Shown piece after piece: positions 25,913 to 33,174 of a DNA stretch of 64,000 nucleotides. The stretch is from PGZG01 sp046292765. GTDB lineage: Bacteria > Pseudomonadota > Gammaproteobacteria > Pseudomonadales > Alcanivoracaceae. The DNA is taken from NCBI GenBank assembly GCA_046292765.1, contig JBKBQA010000008.1:62001-126000 (forward strand), written 5' to 3'. A program made the position numbers and the translations under genes. How positions within the stretch are numbered: the first letter of the stretch is position 1; the number at the start of each line of letters is the position of its first letter. The notes beneath the pieces are model-generated. The model was not told the DNA's origin. It worked only from the letters and a program-made list of their open reading frames with translations, and ran no database searches.

Positions 25913-26359
25913 TCAATGATTGATGCCTTCTGAGGCGGCAGGGATGGATGGTGCCGTTAATGCGGAGGGTCTTACATAGGAGAAATATGACGTTGCGGCC
26001 GGAAATACTCTTAACATCCTTATCAGCACCTCCTCGATTCGAACTATCAAGAATTCCTTGACGGTTGCTCCCGGATCAAGCTCACCATCGGTAAAAATAT
26101 TGCGCAGGTGAAACGCACCTGACCATTTTCGTGACGCCAGGAAAATGGTCCCGTGCTGCACGGCCAAGGCGCTCTTGCCCTCTGCGGCAGTTGTAAAGAA
26201 TTCCTTTACTACTGAATTCTGGCTATCCGTACGCAGCTGCACCCAGCTCTGGCCACTTTGGAGGCGTTTAGGATCAACTCGCCCATACGGACCTATTGTA
26301 ATCAGCCGCCCTGATCGTTTATTGATCAGCCATGCCCCGAGTGCTAATGTACGACTCAT
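25913..26359 (-). pseudogene. RhuM-like coding remnant
   Basis: An open frame of 148 codons starts at 26359. It contains two patches that read like the core of RhuM proteins, which often ride in type I restriction loci: NSVVKEFFTTAAEGKS and HLRNIFTDGELDPGATVKEF. In RhuM the pattern is a NIFxEGEL block followed by SVVKEF and TTAxDGK, then a HYNLD motif, which is missing here. The patches appear twice in slightly different forms and the flanking residues do not match. I read this as decayed or rearranged rhuM DNA rather than a working gene. A related fragment lies upstream of hsdM (30310-30420). The 25-base segments at 26042-26066 and 26189-26213 carry the same dyads as those before hsdM. Confidence 0.4.
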
Positions 26360-26373
26360 TAATAATCCACAAA

Positions 26374-26392
26374 ATTCATAAAGATTCATAAA
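26374..26392. promoter_or_regulatory. Tandem ATTCATAAA repeats upstream of hipB
   Basis: ATTCATAAA occurs at 26374-26382 and again at 26384-26392, exactly ten bases apart, one helical turn. They lie 16-34 bases before the hipB start. This is the form expected for side-by-side binding of an HTH protein, so a HipB operator is possible. The spacing and location are seen; the function is inferred. Confidence 0.4.
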
Positions 26393-26407
26393 CGAGACAT
26401 AAATAGC

Positions 26408-26746
26408 ATGGCCAAGCCCCCCAACCGCACATGGTCCCGCTACAGCCTCCAGGCCCTTACCCTGCTTGGAAACCAGATCCGCGAGCAGCGGATCCGTGCC
26501 CGTATGACCACCGCAGCACTGGCCGAGCGCGCCGGCATTTCCCGCTCCCTGCTGCAGCGGATCGAGAAAGGCGACCCGGGCTGCACCATCGGGGCGGTAT
26601 TCGAGGTGGCCACGATTGTCGGCATTCCCCTGTTCGACGCCGACAGCCGGGAGCTTGATCGCCGCCTGCGCCACAGTCAGGAGAAACAACCACTGCTGCC
26701 GCAAGCGGTGAGAGCCTCCAGAAAGGAGGTCAAAGATGACTTCTGA
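26408..26746 (+). CDS. hipB: HipB-type Xre-family antitoxin
   Basis: The 112-residue protein has a central Xre HTH: LLGNQIREQRIRARMTTAAL continuing AERAGISRSLLQRIEKG. It is followed by AVFEVATIVGIPLF, as in HipB-like repressors. The product would bind HipA and repress the operon. Its last 11 bases overlap the hipA start, the usual coupling. The C-terminal tail (VRASRKEVKDDF) is charged and could serve as the degradable part. It has no clear ribosome binding site, only an A-rich leader, so low basal expression is possible. Confidence 0.9.
   Translation: MAKPPNRTWSRYSLQALTLLGNQIREQRIRARMTTAALAERAGISRSLLQRIEKGDPGCTIGAVFEVATIVGIPLFDADSRELDRRLRHSQEKQPLLPQAVRASRKEVKDDF
26715..26729 (+). promoter_or_regulatory. 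Hairpin covering the hipA ribosome binding site
   Basis: CCTCC (26715-26719), loop AGAAA, and GGAGG (26725-26729) form a five-pair GC stem whose right arm is the strong Shine-Dalgarno of hipA (start 26736). Translation of hipB would melt it, coupling kinase synthesis to antitoxin synthesis. Confidence 0.45.
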
Positions 26747-28013
26747 CGGCGCCTATAGCGAAGCCTACGTCTGGATCTGGCTGCTCGGTGAAACAGCTCC
26801 GGTGGTGGCCGGGCGCCTCAGTCGCCATAACGACCAACTGCTGTTCAACTATGGCCGCAGCTATCTGCAACGCGACAACGCCATCGCCCTCTACAGCCCG
26901 GAATTGCCGCTGCAACAAGGCATTCTGTCGCCGCTACCCGGTCTGTCCATGGCCAGCTGCATCCGCGATGCCTCCCCGGATGCCTGGGGGAGACGGGTAC
27001 TGATCAATCGCAAACTCGGCCTGCGCGGCAGTGTCGCCAACGGCGCCGAACTGGATGAGCTGACCTGCCTGCTGGAATCCGGCTCCGACCGGATCGGCGC
27101 CCTCGATTTCCAGCACTCCCCGACTGAGTATGTGCCGCGTCAGGAGCGGGCCGCCTCGCTCAGCGAATTGATGCAGGCGGTGGAAAAAGTGGAACAGGGA
27201 ATACCGTTACACCCGGATCTGGACGTGGCCCTGCAACATGGCACCTCCATTGGCGGCGCCCGGCCGAAGGCATTGCTGGAAGAAGGCGAACGCAAGTACA
27301 TCGCCAAATTCTCGTCCGCCAATGATCTGTACAACATCGTCAAGGCCGAGTTTATTGCCATGCGTCTGGCTGCCGAGGTCGGGTTGGACGTGGCCCCCGT
27401 CCAACTCACCCGCGCGCTGGGCAAGGATGTGTTACTGATCGAACGGTTCGATCGCGTGCGCGTCGCGCAGGGCTGGCAACGCAAAGCCATGGTATCGGCC
27501 CTGACGCTGTTCGAGCTCGATGAAATGATGGCCGCCTACGCCAGCTACGAAACGCTGGCGGAGATTATTCGCCACCGCTTCAGCAACCCCACAGCCACAC
27601 TCAAAGAACTGTTCGGGCGCCTGACATTCAATGTTCTGTGCGGCAACACTGACGACCATGCCCGTAACCATGCCGCCTTCTGGGATGGCCAGGCGCTCAA
27701 CCTGACCAAGGCCTACGACATCTGCCCGCAATCCCGCACCGGCTTCGAAGCCACCCAGGCCATGCTGATTCACGGCAGCAACCGCATGAGCCAGCTCACC
27801 ACCTGCCTCGACGCCGCACCGGCCTTCCTGCTCAACCAGGACGACGCCAAAGCCATCATCGCCCACCAGATCAACGTGATCCGGGAAAGGTTTCAAAGCG
27901 TATGTGATGAGGCTGAACTCGCGACGGTGGACCGACAGCTGCTATGGCGGCGGCAGTTTCTTAATCCGTTTGCGTTTTATGGGGGACTGGAGGGGTTGGC
28001 TGTGCCGGATTGA
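26736..28013 (+). CDS. hipA: HipA-type serine/threonine kinase toxin
   Basis: The 425-residue kinase has an N-terminal subdomain, then the ATP-loop region TSIGGARPKALL (170-181) where E. coli HipA carries its autophosphorylated serine; Ser171 fits. The catalytic loop is NTDDHARN (304-311; Asp306 is the likely base) and the metal-binding Asp328 is in AYDICPQ. E. coli HipA phosphorylates glutamyl-tRNA synthetase and induces persistence; other HipA types hit other synthetases. All catalytic residues are intact, so it should be active. It is cytosolic and co-encoded with HipB. Its stop lies directly against the truncated desaturase. Confidence 0.92.
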   Translation: MTSDGAYSEAYVWIWLLGETAPVVAGRLSRHNDQLLFNYGRSYLQRDNAIALYSPELPLQQGILSPLPGLSMASCIRDASPDAWGRRVLINRKLGLRGSVANGAELDELTCLLESGSDRIGALDFQHSPTEYVPRQERAASLSELMQAVEKVEQGIPLHPDLDVALQHGTSIGGARPKALLEEGERKYIAKFSSANDLYNIVKAEFIAMRLAAEVGLDVAPVQLTRALGKDVLLIERFDRVRVAQGWQRKAMVSALTLFELDEMMAAYASYETLAEIIRHRFSNPTATLKELFGRLTFNVLCGNTDDHARNHAAFWDGQALNLTKAYDICPQSRTGFEATQAMLIHGSNRMSQLTTCLDAAPAFLLNQDDAKAIIAHQINVIRERFQSVCDEAELATVDRQLLWRRQFLNPFAFYGGLEGLAVPD

Positions 28014-28051
28014 ATGGACTCCCAAGTGGATGCCCCTCTGGCCGCTTCGTC

Positions 28052-28648
28052 GCGCCGCTGATCATGGTGCCCTACTCCACGCACAAGGCGGAGCACTTCA
28101 CCCACCATCGCTATACCAACCAGCCGGACAAGGACCCGGACTTCATCGTCAGCGGCATGCGTCACGGCTTTCTGGCCTTCATTATCTGCGGGTTCAAGTT
28201 TCTGTGGACGCAGAACACCTTCCTGTTCCGCGACCACTGGGCGACGATGCCGCGACGCGAGCGTGCCATCTATTTCGCCGAAGTGGCGCTGGCGATCGGT
28301 TGGCGCCTGACTTTCCTGGCGATCTTCCCGACCGCATCGACCATCGTGCTGCTGCTCGCAGGCTATCTGGCCGGCGGCATATTCACCGCCTACTGGTTCG
28401 CCTACCGCCCGCACCTGCCGTACCAAGAGCCGGCGCGCTATCGCAACACCAACAGCCTGATCATGCCTGTCTGGATGAAACCTCTCGAGTGGTTCTGGCT
28501 CGGTCAGAACCTGCACTCGATCCACCACGCGTTTCCCCGCGTGCCGTTCTATCACTACCACGCGCTGTTCCGCGAGATCGAGCCGATCATGCGCGCCCAT
28601 GGCGCGCCGGTGATTGGCATCTTTGATCGCAGGCCGGTGAGTGTGTGA
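28052..28648 (+). pseudogene. Fatty acid desaturase / carotene hydroxylase, N-terminal part missing
   Basis: From about 28052 the frame reads as the C-terminal two thirds of a membrane di-iron desaturase-like protein. The second histidine box is EHFTHHRYTN and the third is NLHSIHHAFPRVPFYHYH, with two or three hydrophobic segments between. The first box and about 100 residues are missing. The preceding bases belong to hipA, whose stop is only about 40 bases away. The fragment therefore lacks conserved iron ligands and a proper start, and I read it as a gene cut by arrival of the hipBA module. No promoter or ribosome binding site is seen. The missing 5' part is not elsewhere in the window. Confidence 0.75.
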
Positions 28649-28658
28649 GTCGACTCAC
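28645..28658. repeat. Perfect 14-bp palindrome at the desaturase end
   Basis: GTGAGTCGACTCAC is fully self-complementary and overlaps the desaturase stop codon. It lies about 30 bases before the hsdM-side hairpin. No function can be assigned. Confidence 0.4.
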
Positions 28659-28680
28659 TACCTGCCTCACCATGCCAAAC

Positions 28681-28705
28681 TACCGCCGATATCAAACCGG
28701 CGGTA
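28681..28705. terminator. Hairpin between the desaturase remnant and hsdM
   Basis: TACCGCCG (28681-28688) and CGGCGGTA (28698-28705) form an eight-pair stem. The hsdM stop lies in the loop, so the right arm encodes its last residues. No T-run follows. It may block transcription in either direction between the convergent genes. Confidence 0.5.
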
Positions 28706-30296
28706 GTCCAAGCTCTTTCAGATACGCATTATGCTTTTTTGCAGCTTTTTCGATACGGCTCTCAATACTTCTTAGCTCTGCATTGACTGCAGCCAAGTCG
28801 ATTTCCTGCTCTGCTTCGGCAGTGCTGACATAGCGGGAGATATTGAGGTTGTAATCGTTCTTCTCGATCTCCTCCATGCTCACGCGGCGAGCATAGCGTA
28901 ACTCTTCCTTGCGGTGCTGGTAGGTGTCGACGATCTTGTCGATATGCTCGTCGAGCAACTGGTTCTGCCGCCGGCCCTTGTCACAATGCTCCGCGGCATT
29001 GATGAACAGTACATCATCGGGCTTCTTGCACCTCTTCAGCACCAGAATGCACACCGGGATACCCGTGGAGAAGAACAGGTTAGCAGGCATGCCGATGACG
29101 GTGTCGATATGGCCGTCCTTGAGAAGCTTGGTGCGAATACGGCTTTCTGCGCCACCCCGAAACAGCACGCCATGGGGCAGGATGATGGCCATGGTGCCTT
29201 CATCACCCAGGAAGTGGAAACCGTGCAGCAGGAAGGCAAAGTCCGCTGCGGACTTGGGCGCCAGCCCATGGCTCTTGAAGCGGAAATCTTCGGCCAATGC
29301 TTCACTCGGCTCCCAACGGTAGCTGAATGGTGGATTCGCCACCACCGCATCGAACTGCAACTTCTTTGCCGGATTCATCTCGTTGAGGATGTCCCAGTCA
29401 TTCAGCAAGGTGTCGCCGTGGTGAATATTGAACTCACTGTCCTTTACCCCGTGCAGCAGCATGTTCATGCGCGCCAGGTTATAGGTGGTGATGTTCTTTT
29501 CCTGGCCGTAGATCATGCCGATGCCGTGTGGGCCCATCCGCTTACGCACGTTGAGCAGCAGCGATCCGGAACCACAGGCAAAGTCCAGCACGCTCTTGAG
29601 CTTCTTTTTCTTACCAGCGGACGGGTCCTGACTGTCGAGCGTGACGATGCGCGACAGGATGGTGGAGACGCTCTGCGGAGTATAAAACTCTCCGGCCTTC
29701 TTGCCGGAACCGGCCGCGAACTGGCCGATCAGGTATTCGTAGGCATCGCCAAGAATGTCACTGTTGGTAGAAAACTGCGCAATGCCCTCACCAATTTTAC
29801 TGATAATAGTGCATAGCTTCTTGTTGCGGTCCGATGGCGTCTTTCCGAGCTTCTCTGAGTTGAGGTTGATTTCGGAAAATAAGCCCTGGAAGGTGCTGGC
29901 AAAGGACTCGTTTTCGATGTGCTTGAAGCCCTTCTCCAAAATCCGCAACAGTTCTGGATTATGAGTGCGTGCTCGCTCGAAGATGCTGCTCCAAAGATAG
30001 TCCGGGTGGATGACATAGTGCATCTTGCGGCGCATCTGCTTCTCGAAATCCGGCACATCGTCGGCATTCTCTTCATACCAGACGAGCAACGGTGCTCGGC
30101 GGTCATCCTTGCCCAACTTTGGGTAGTCGCGACCCAGCTCTTTCTTCGCTGCCGTCTCGTAGTTGTCGGAGAGGTAACGCAAGAACAGAAACGACAGCAT
30201 GTAATCGCGGAAGTCGTCGGCGTTCATGGCACCGCGCAAGTCGTCGGCAATGGCCCACAGGGTTTTGCCCAGTTGACTCAGTTGTTCTTTGGTCAT
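28692..30296 (-). CDS. hsdM: Type I restriction-modification methyltransferase subunit HsdM
   Basis: The 534-residue N6-adenine methyltransferase has the N-terminal helical HsdM region (LSQLGKTLWAIADDLRGAMN), the AdoMet-binding motif DFACGSGS at 238-245 and the catalytic NPPF at 321-324. The C-terminal helix for HsdS contact (VDTYQHRKEELRYARRVSM) is present. Two HsdM with one HsdS make the methylase that protects host DNA. The N-terminus and length fit the type Ic subfamily, as expected for a PrrC-bearing locus. It has an AAGGAA ribosome site seven bases before the ATG at 30296. Unlike the other four genes it is separated from its upstream neighbour by 272 bases, implying its own promoter. 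Confidence 0.96.
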   Translation of the reverse strand: MTKEQLSQLGKTLWAIADDLRGAMNADDFRDYMLSFLFLRYLSDNYETAAKKELGRDYPKLGKDDRRAPLLVWYEENADDVPDFEKQMRRKMHYVIHPDYLWSSIFERARTHNPELLRILEKGFKHIENESFASTFQGLFSEINLNSEKLGKTPSDRNKKLCTIISKIGEGIAQFSTNSDILGDAYEYLIGQFAAGSGKKAGEFYTPQSVSTILSRIVTLDSQDPSAGKKKKLKSVLDFACGSGSLLLNVRKRMGPHGIGMIYGQEKNITTYNLARMNMLLHGVKDSEFNIHHGDTLLNDWDILNEMNPAKKLQFDAVVANPPFSYRWEPSEALAEDFRFKSHGLAPKSAADFAFLLHGFHFLGDEGTMAIILPHGVLFRGGAESRIRTKLLKDGHIDTVIGMPANLFFSTGIPVCILVLKRCKKPDDVLFINAAEHCDKGRRQNQLLDEHIDKIVDTYQHRKEELRYARRVSMEEIEKNDYNLNISRYVSTAEAEQEIDLAAVNAELRSIESRIEKAAKKHNAYLKELGLPPV

Positions 30297-30313
30297 GTAT
30301 TTTCCTTAAATTG

Positions 30314-30338
30314 AACTATCAAGGATTTCTTTACAGTT
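30314..30338. repeat. Dyad element, copy near hsdM start
   Basis: AACTATCAAG / CTTTACAGTT pair as a 25-base imperfect palindrome (8 of 10 arm positions) 18-42 bases upstream of the hsdM ATG. It is nearly identical to 26042-26066. An operator role is possible. Confidence 0.5.
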
Positions 30339-30365
30339 GCCCGGCAGCCCCTTTGCCGACACCAT

Positions 30366-30391
30366 CAGTTGTCAGCAATCCTTTACAACTG
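30366..30391. repeat. Dyad element, second copy upstream of hsdM
   Basis: CAGTTGT and ACAACTG end a 26-base near-palindrome with nine of eleven arm positions matched. It lies 50 bases from the first element. The equivalent pair near hipB is at 26042-26066 and 26189-26213. Confidence 0.5.
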
Positions 30392-30568
30392 AAACCAGCT
30401 CATACCTTGCCCGGATAAACCTGTGGGCCCGAACTGGGGGCCGACCCTCCCAATCAAATAAGGCCGGCAATATAACTCACTGTTTTTAAATGGATTTTCC
30501 TGTGAACGGGCCACCTCCAGTCAAATGACCGTCAAATAAGAATATCCATATACTTCAATAGGTTATGA

Positions 30569-32035
30569 TTACGCCCACCAGGGCACATACTTCATATACT
30601 TCCGGCCTGCTGACTCATCAAACTGCTTAACCGCCCCAGCCTCCAGGGCGTCCTTGATAATCCGGGATGCCATGGCAGAGTTTTGCTCCTCAATACCAAA
30701 TCGGCCTCGCAGACTCGCATTGGTCATGTAATCGTGCTCCACGTAACGAAGACAGGCGTGCAAGTAAGTCGCCCGAATGCGATCCTGCTTGTCCATGTCG
30801 CGAAAGTCCTTGTGAGCAAAAAGAACGCAACGCGTGTAGTCATGGGTTTGCTCAAAAATCGGGGCTGGCAATTGATAGTACTCCGACTGGAAAACCACCT
30901 TATCAATACCGCTGCCTCGTTCCTCGCACACCCCAATCCGACGCATAAAAGATGCAATAGCCTCGTTGCGGGATTTGGGAGGACTGTCCAGAAACCGGTC
31001 CGTGTTTACCAGAGGAACACCTGGATTAGTGACCTCCAGTCGATTCTCAAACACCTCGATCATAGGACCTGCGCCAGTCACCTCAAAGTCCTGATGGATC
31101 AGTGCATTGGCGACCAGCTCACGAACGGCAAGCTCGGGAAACATCGGCACATTCCTTCTTAAGGCCTGTCCTATAACCTCATTAACCGGCAGCAGTCCAA
31201 CCAGATATCCAATCAAGCCCTGAAAGCCACACGCGTACCCCTTGGTCCCCTCCTGCTCCCTGACAGTTTCTACTCTGGATTTGCCTCGATACAGAATGAC
31301 ACGGGGTGCCTTGCGGCGCAGACGCTGAAACGCGCCCAGATTACGAGCGAACAGGATCGCTCCGAGGTTGGTGATATCCCAGTCACCATTATCACTTCTG
31401 CGTACCATATCATCCGCAACAAGCGCATCAAGAATAAGCTCGCGTGTGGAAGGCAATGGCCGGTTGATCAGTTCAAAGTATGACGGATAATCAAGAAGAC
31501 TGATGACTTCACTATCTGAGAGTCTTTCAGCAGCGAGCTGCTTCTCGAAAGGCGTCTGGTCAAATACGCGCCATAGTTCGCGCTCCTTCTCCGAATGCTC
31601 CTTGAGCTTCTTGAGATAGGAGCCAACACGAATATACTCCTGACCAGAAAATTGTACAGGGTGACGAAAAGCAGCACCGATCTCCAGAAGCACCAGGAGC
31701 TTGCCGTCATACTGATGTTCATAAAATCGAAAATTGATCTTTGGCGACAATCCGCGCAGAAGCCAGTTTTCCAGCTCCTCATTACCAATTTTGGTAGTTG
31801 CCGGAGAGAAGGTTGTTCCGACAACACTCTTGCTTTGATCCTCAACCCCCCAGACAAGGTAGGCGTTGGCCTTGCCCAGCAAGGCAGCAGAATTAGCGAG
31901 ACCGGACAGGTACTGGCCAATGCGGTCTGGATCAGCATTATTCTGCTTGAACTCCAACCACTCAGTCTCCTTTGGAAGCTTGAGCAGTTCTGAAACGAGG
32001 GAGGTCAGGTAACTATCACCTCTGTCCAATGTCAT
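30569..32035 (-). CDS. AlbA_2 (Schlafen-like) and GHKL-ATPase domain protein in the hsd locus
   Basis: The 488-residue protein begins with an AlbA_2/Schlafen-type domain (about 20-145; ETEWLEFKQNN and YLVWGVEDQSKSVVG are its marks). It then has a winged-helix-like middle and a HATPase_c_4 GHKL domain (Glu306 and Asn310 in VRELVANALIHQDF; ENRLEVTNPG; EERGSGIDK at 371-379). It ends with a second winged helix around 440-480. Such proteins are annotated as ATP-dependent transcriptional regulators or DNA-binding proteins and recur in restriction and defence loci, but their role is not settled. Its start overlaps the prrC stop by four bases (ATGA), so it is made with HsdR, HsdS and PrrC. Confidence 0.88.
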   Translation of the reverse strand: MTLDRGDSYLTSLVSELLKLPKETEWLEFKQNNADPDRIGQYLSGLANSAALLGKANAYLVWGVEDQSKSVVGTTFSPATTKIGNEELENWLLRGLSPKINFRFYEHQYDGKLLVLLEIGAAFRHPVQFSGQEYIRVGSYLKKLKEHSEKERELWRVFDQTPFEKQLAAERLSDSEVISLLDYPSYFELINRPLPSTRELILDALVADDMVRRSDNGDWDITNLGAILFARNLGAFQRLRRKAPRVILYRGKSRVETVREQEGTKGYACGFQGLIGYLVGLLPVNEVIGQALRRNVPMFPELAVRELVANALIHQDFEVTGAGPMIEVFENRLEVTNPGVPLVNTDRFLDSPPKSRNEAIASFMRRIGVCEERGSGIDKVVFQSEYYQLPAPIFEQTHDYTRCVLFAHKDFRDMDKQDRIRATYLHACLRYVEHDYMTNASLRGRFGIEEQNSAMASRIIKDALEAGAVKQFDESAGRKYMKYVPWWA

Positions 32036-33174
32036 GAACCTGACCCCTGCCCTTCTACGCGACCCTCAGCCATTACAGGAAACAGCTCCGGGTTAAACCG
32101 ATAGTTGTTCATGAAATCACGGAGAATACGGCGGAAGTATTCCTTGTTCTCCGGCAGCATTTCCCGTGGCTCATACAGAGAGTAGTTGCCATGGCTGAGT
32201 ACGTTTACCAGCCGGGCATGGAGGATGCCATCTGGGTCATCGTCCAGCTTGAGGCATGCTGAGAAACTACGAAACCCATGGAATGCAGCCGTTTTCTCCA
32301 AAATGCCGCGCAGAATATTGAAGTGATAGGTGTATATCTCGCCAGACTCGGCCACCTTGTGTAACTGTTCAAGCAAGGCTACATGATGGAAAAATGGCGT
32401 TTCATTGGTATATCTGACGGAATAAGCACCCGTGCCACTCTCATGGCTCAGGAAAAGCGGCTGAAGTGGATTGGACTTGCCGCGCTCATTGAGTTCATTC
32501 CAAAGGACATTGAAGAACAGCGCATGATGAGAAGAGATCACCGTCTTAATTCTGCCATTGGCACTCTTGAGCAACTGCGCGAGATGACTAGCCACCGCTA
32601 TGGCATTATTGTCATCCAGTGATGAAATAGGATCATCGACATACAGGTATCTGACCCAATCGTAGGCCTCTTGGCCGTCTATCGCTAACTGGGCAACAGC
32701 GAGAAAGAAACACCATACAAAGATATTCTCCTCGCCACGCGACACTTTGATCGGTACAGGTGCCCCCTCAGCATCCTTTTCGCGAAAGAAGGTAACTTCC
32801 CAGCTGGCGTAGTCTATAAAGAAGTCAAAATCCGCATAGCGCGCCAACAGCGGCGCGATGCGGCTTTCCATCTCCAATTCAGCAAGGCCACCAAAAAAGC
32901 GGGAGTCGCGGTTCAGTCGAAGTACGCGCTTGACATCATTGTCCAGATCATTATCCCAACTAAACAGATCTTCGGTGAAAGCGTTGAAATAAAGCGTATC
33001 GCGGACTTCCTCACCACCTTTCTGTTGCTTGTCTAACTCCTTGAAGGCCATCGAAAGGCGTGTCTTGCCGGTGCCATTGTAGGCAAATAGCAGCACATAA
33101 TTCTTCTCCTCCAGCCGCTCTCGCAGGTGGGCAACAAGGGCGTCGAGGCTGACAAAGGTCGATGTGCCACTCAT
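32032..33174 (-). CDS. prrC: PrrC anticodon nuclease
   Basis: The 380-residue protein matches E. coli PrrC, which cuts the tRNA-Lys anticodon loop when phage T4 disarms the host type Ic restriction enzyme. The N-terminal ABC-like ATPase has Walker A AYNGTGKT (31-38), the PrrC-specific LYFNAFTEDLFSWDNDL (61-77), signature VSRGEENIFVW (144-154) and Walker B YLYVDDPISSLDDN (176-189). The C-terminal nuclease keeps the triad of PrrC (Arg320, Glu324, His356 in E. coli) as Arg289 and Glu293 in ILRGILEKTAAF and His328 in VLSHGNYS. Length is near the 396 of E. coli PrrC. It overlaps hsdS by four bases. In the E. coli family the toxin is held silent by the HsdRMS complex. Activity here is predicted from intact residues. 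Confidence 0.93.
   Translation of the reverse strand: MSGTSTFVSLDALVAHLRERLEEKNYVLLFAYNGTGKTRLSMAFKELDKQQKGGEEVRDTLYFNAFTEDLFSWDNDLDNDVKRVLRLNRDSRFFGGLAELEMESRIAPLLARYADFDFFIDYASWEVTFFREKDAEGAPVPIKVSRGEENIFVWCFFLAVAQLAIDGQEAYDWVRYLYVDDPISSLDDNNAIAVASHLAQLLKSANGRIKTVISSHHALFFNVLWNELNERGKSNPLQPLFLSHESGTGAYSVRYTNETPFFHHVALLEQLHKVAESGEIYTYHFNILRGILEKTAAFHGFRSFSACLKLDDDPDGILHARLVNVLSHGNYSLYEPREMLPENKEYFRRILRDFMNNYRFNPELFPVMAEGRVEGQGSGS

Larger units (their letters stand above)
30310..30420 (-). pseudogene. RhuM-like fragment and paired dyads in the hsdM leader
   Basis: Reading the minus strand here gives the patches SVVKD and ATVKKSLIV in one frame, the second matching the ATVKEFLIV patch of the remnant at 25913-26359. 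At DNA level, 30314-30338 matches 26042-26066 at 21 of 25 bases, and 30366-30391 resembles 26189-26213. Each element is itself a dyad of the type AACTGT(A/C)AAG-N5-CTT(T/G)AC(A/G)GTT. The sequence could be debris of a RhuM gene, common between hsd genes, or a pair of operators controlling hsdM. The reading frame is broken by a stop, so no protein is made. Confidence 0.4.

Noticed and set aside
26360..26704. Upstream extension of the minus-strand frame at 25913 into hipB
   Set aside because: That part is antisense to hipB and has no similarity; only the section below 26359 shows RhuM-like patches.
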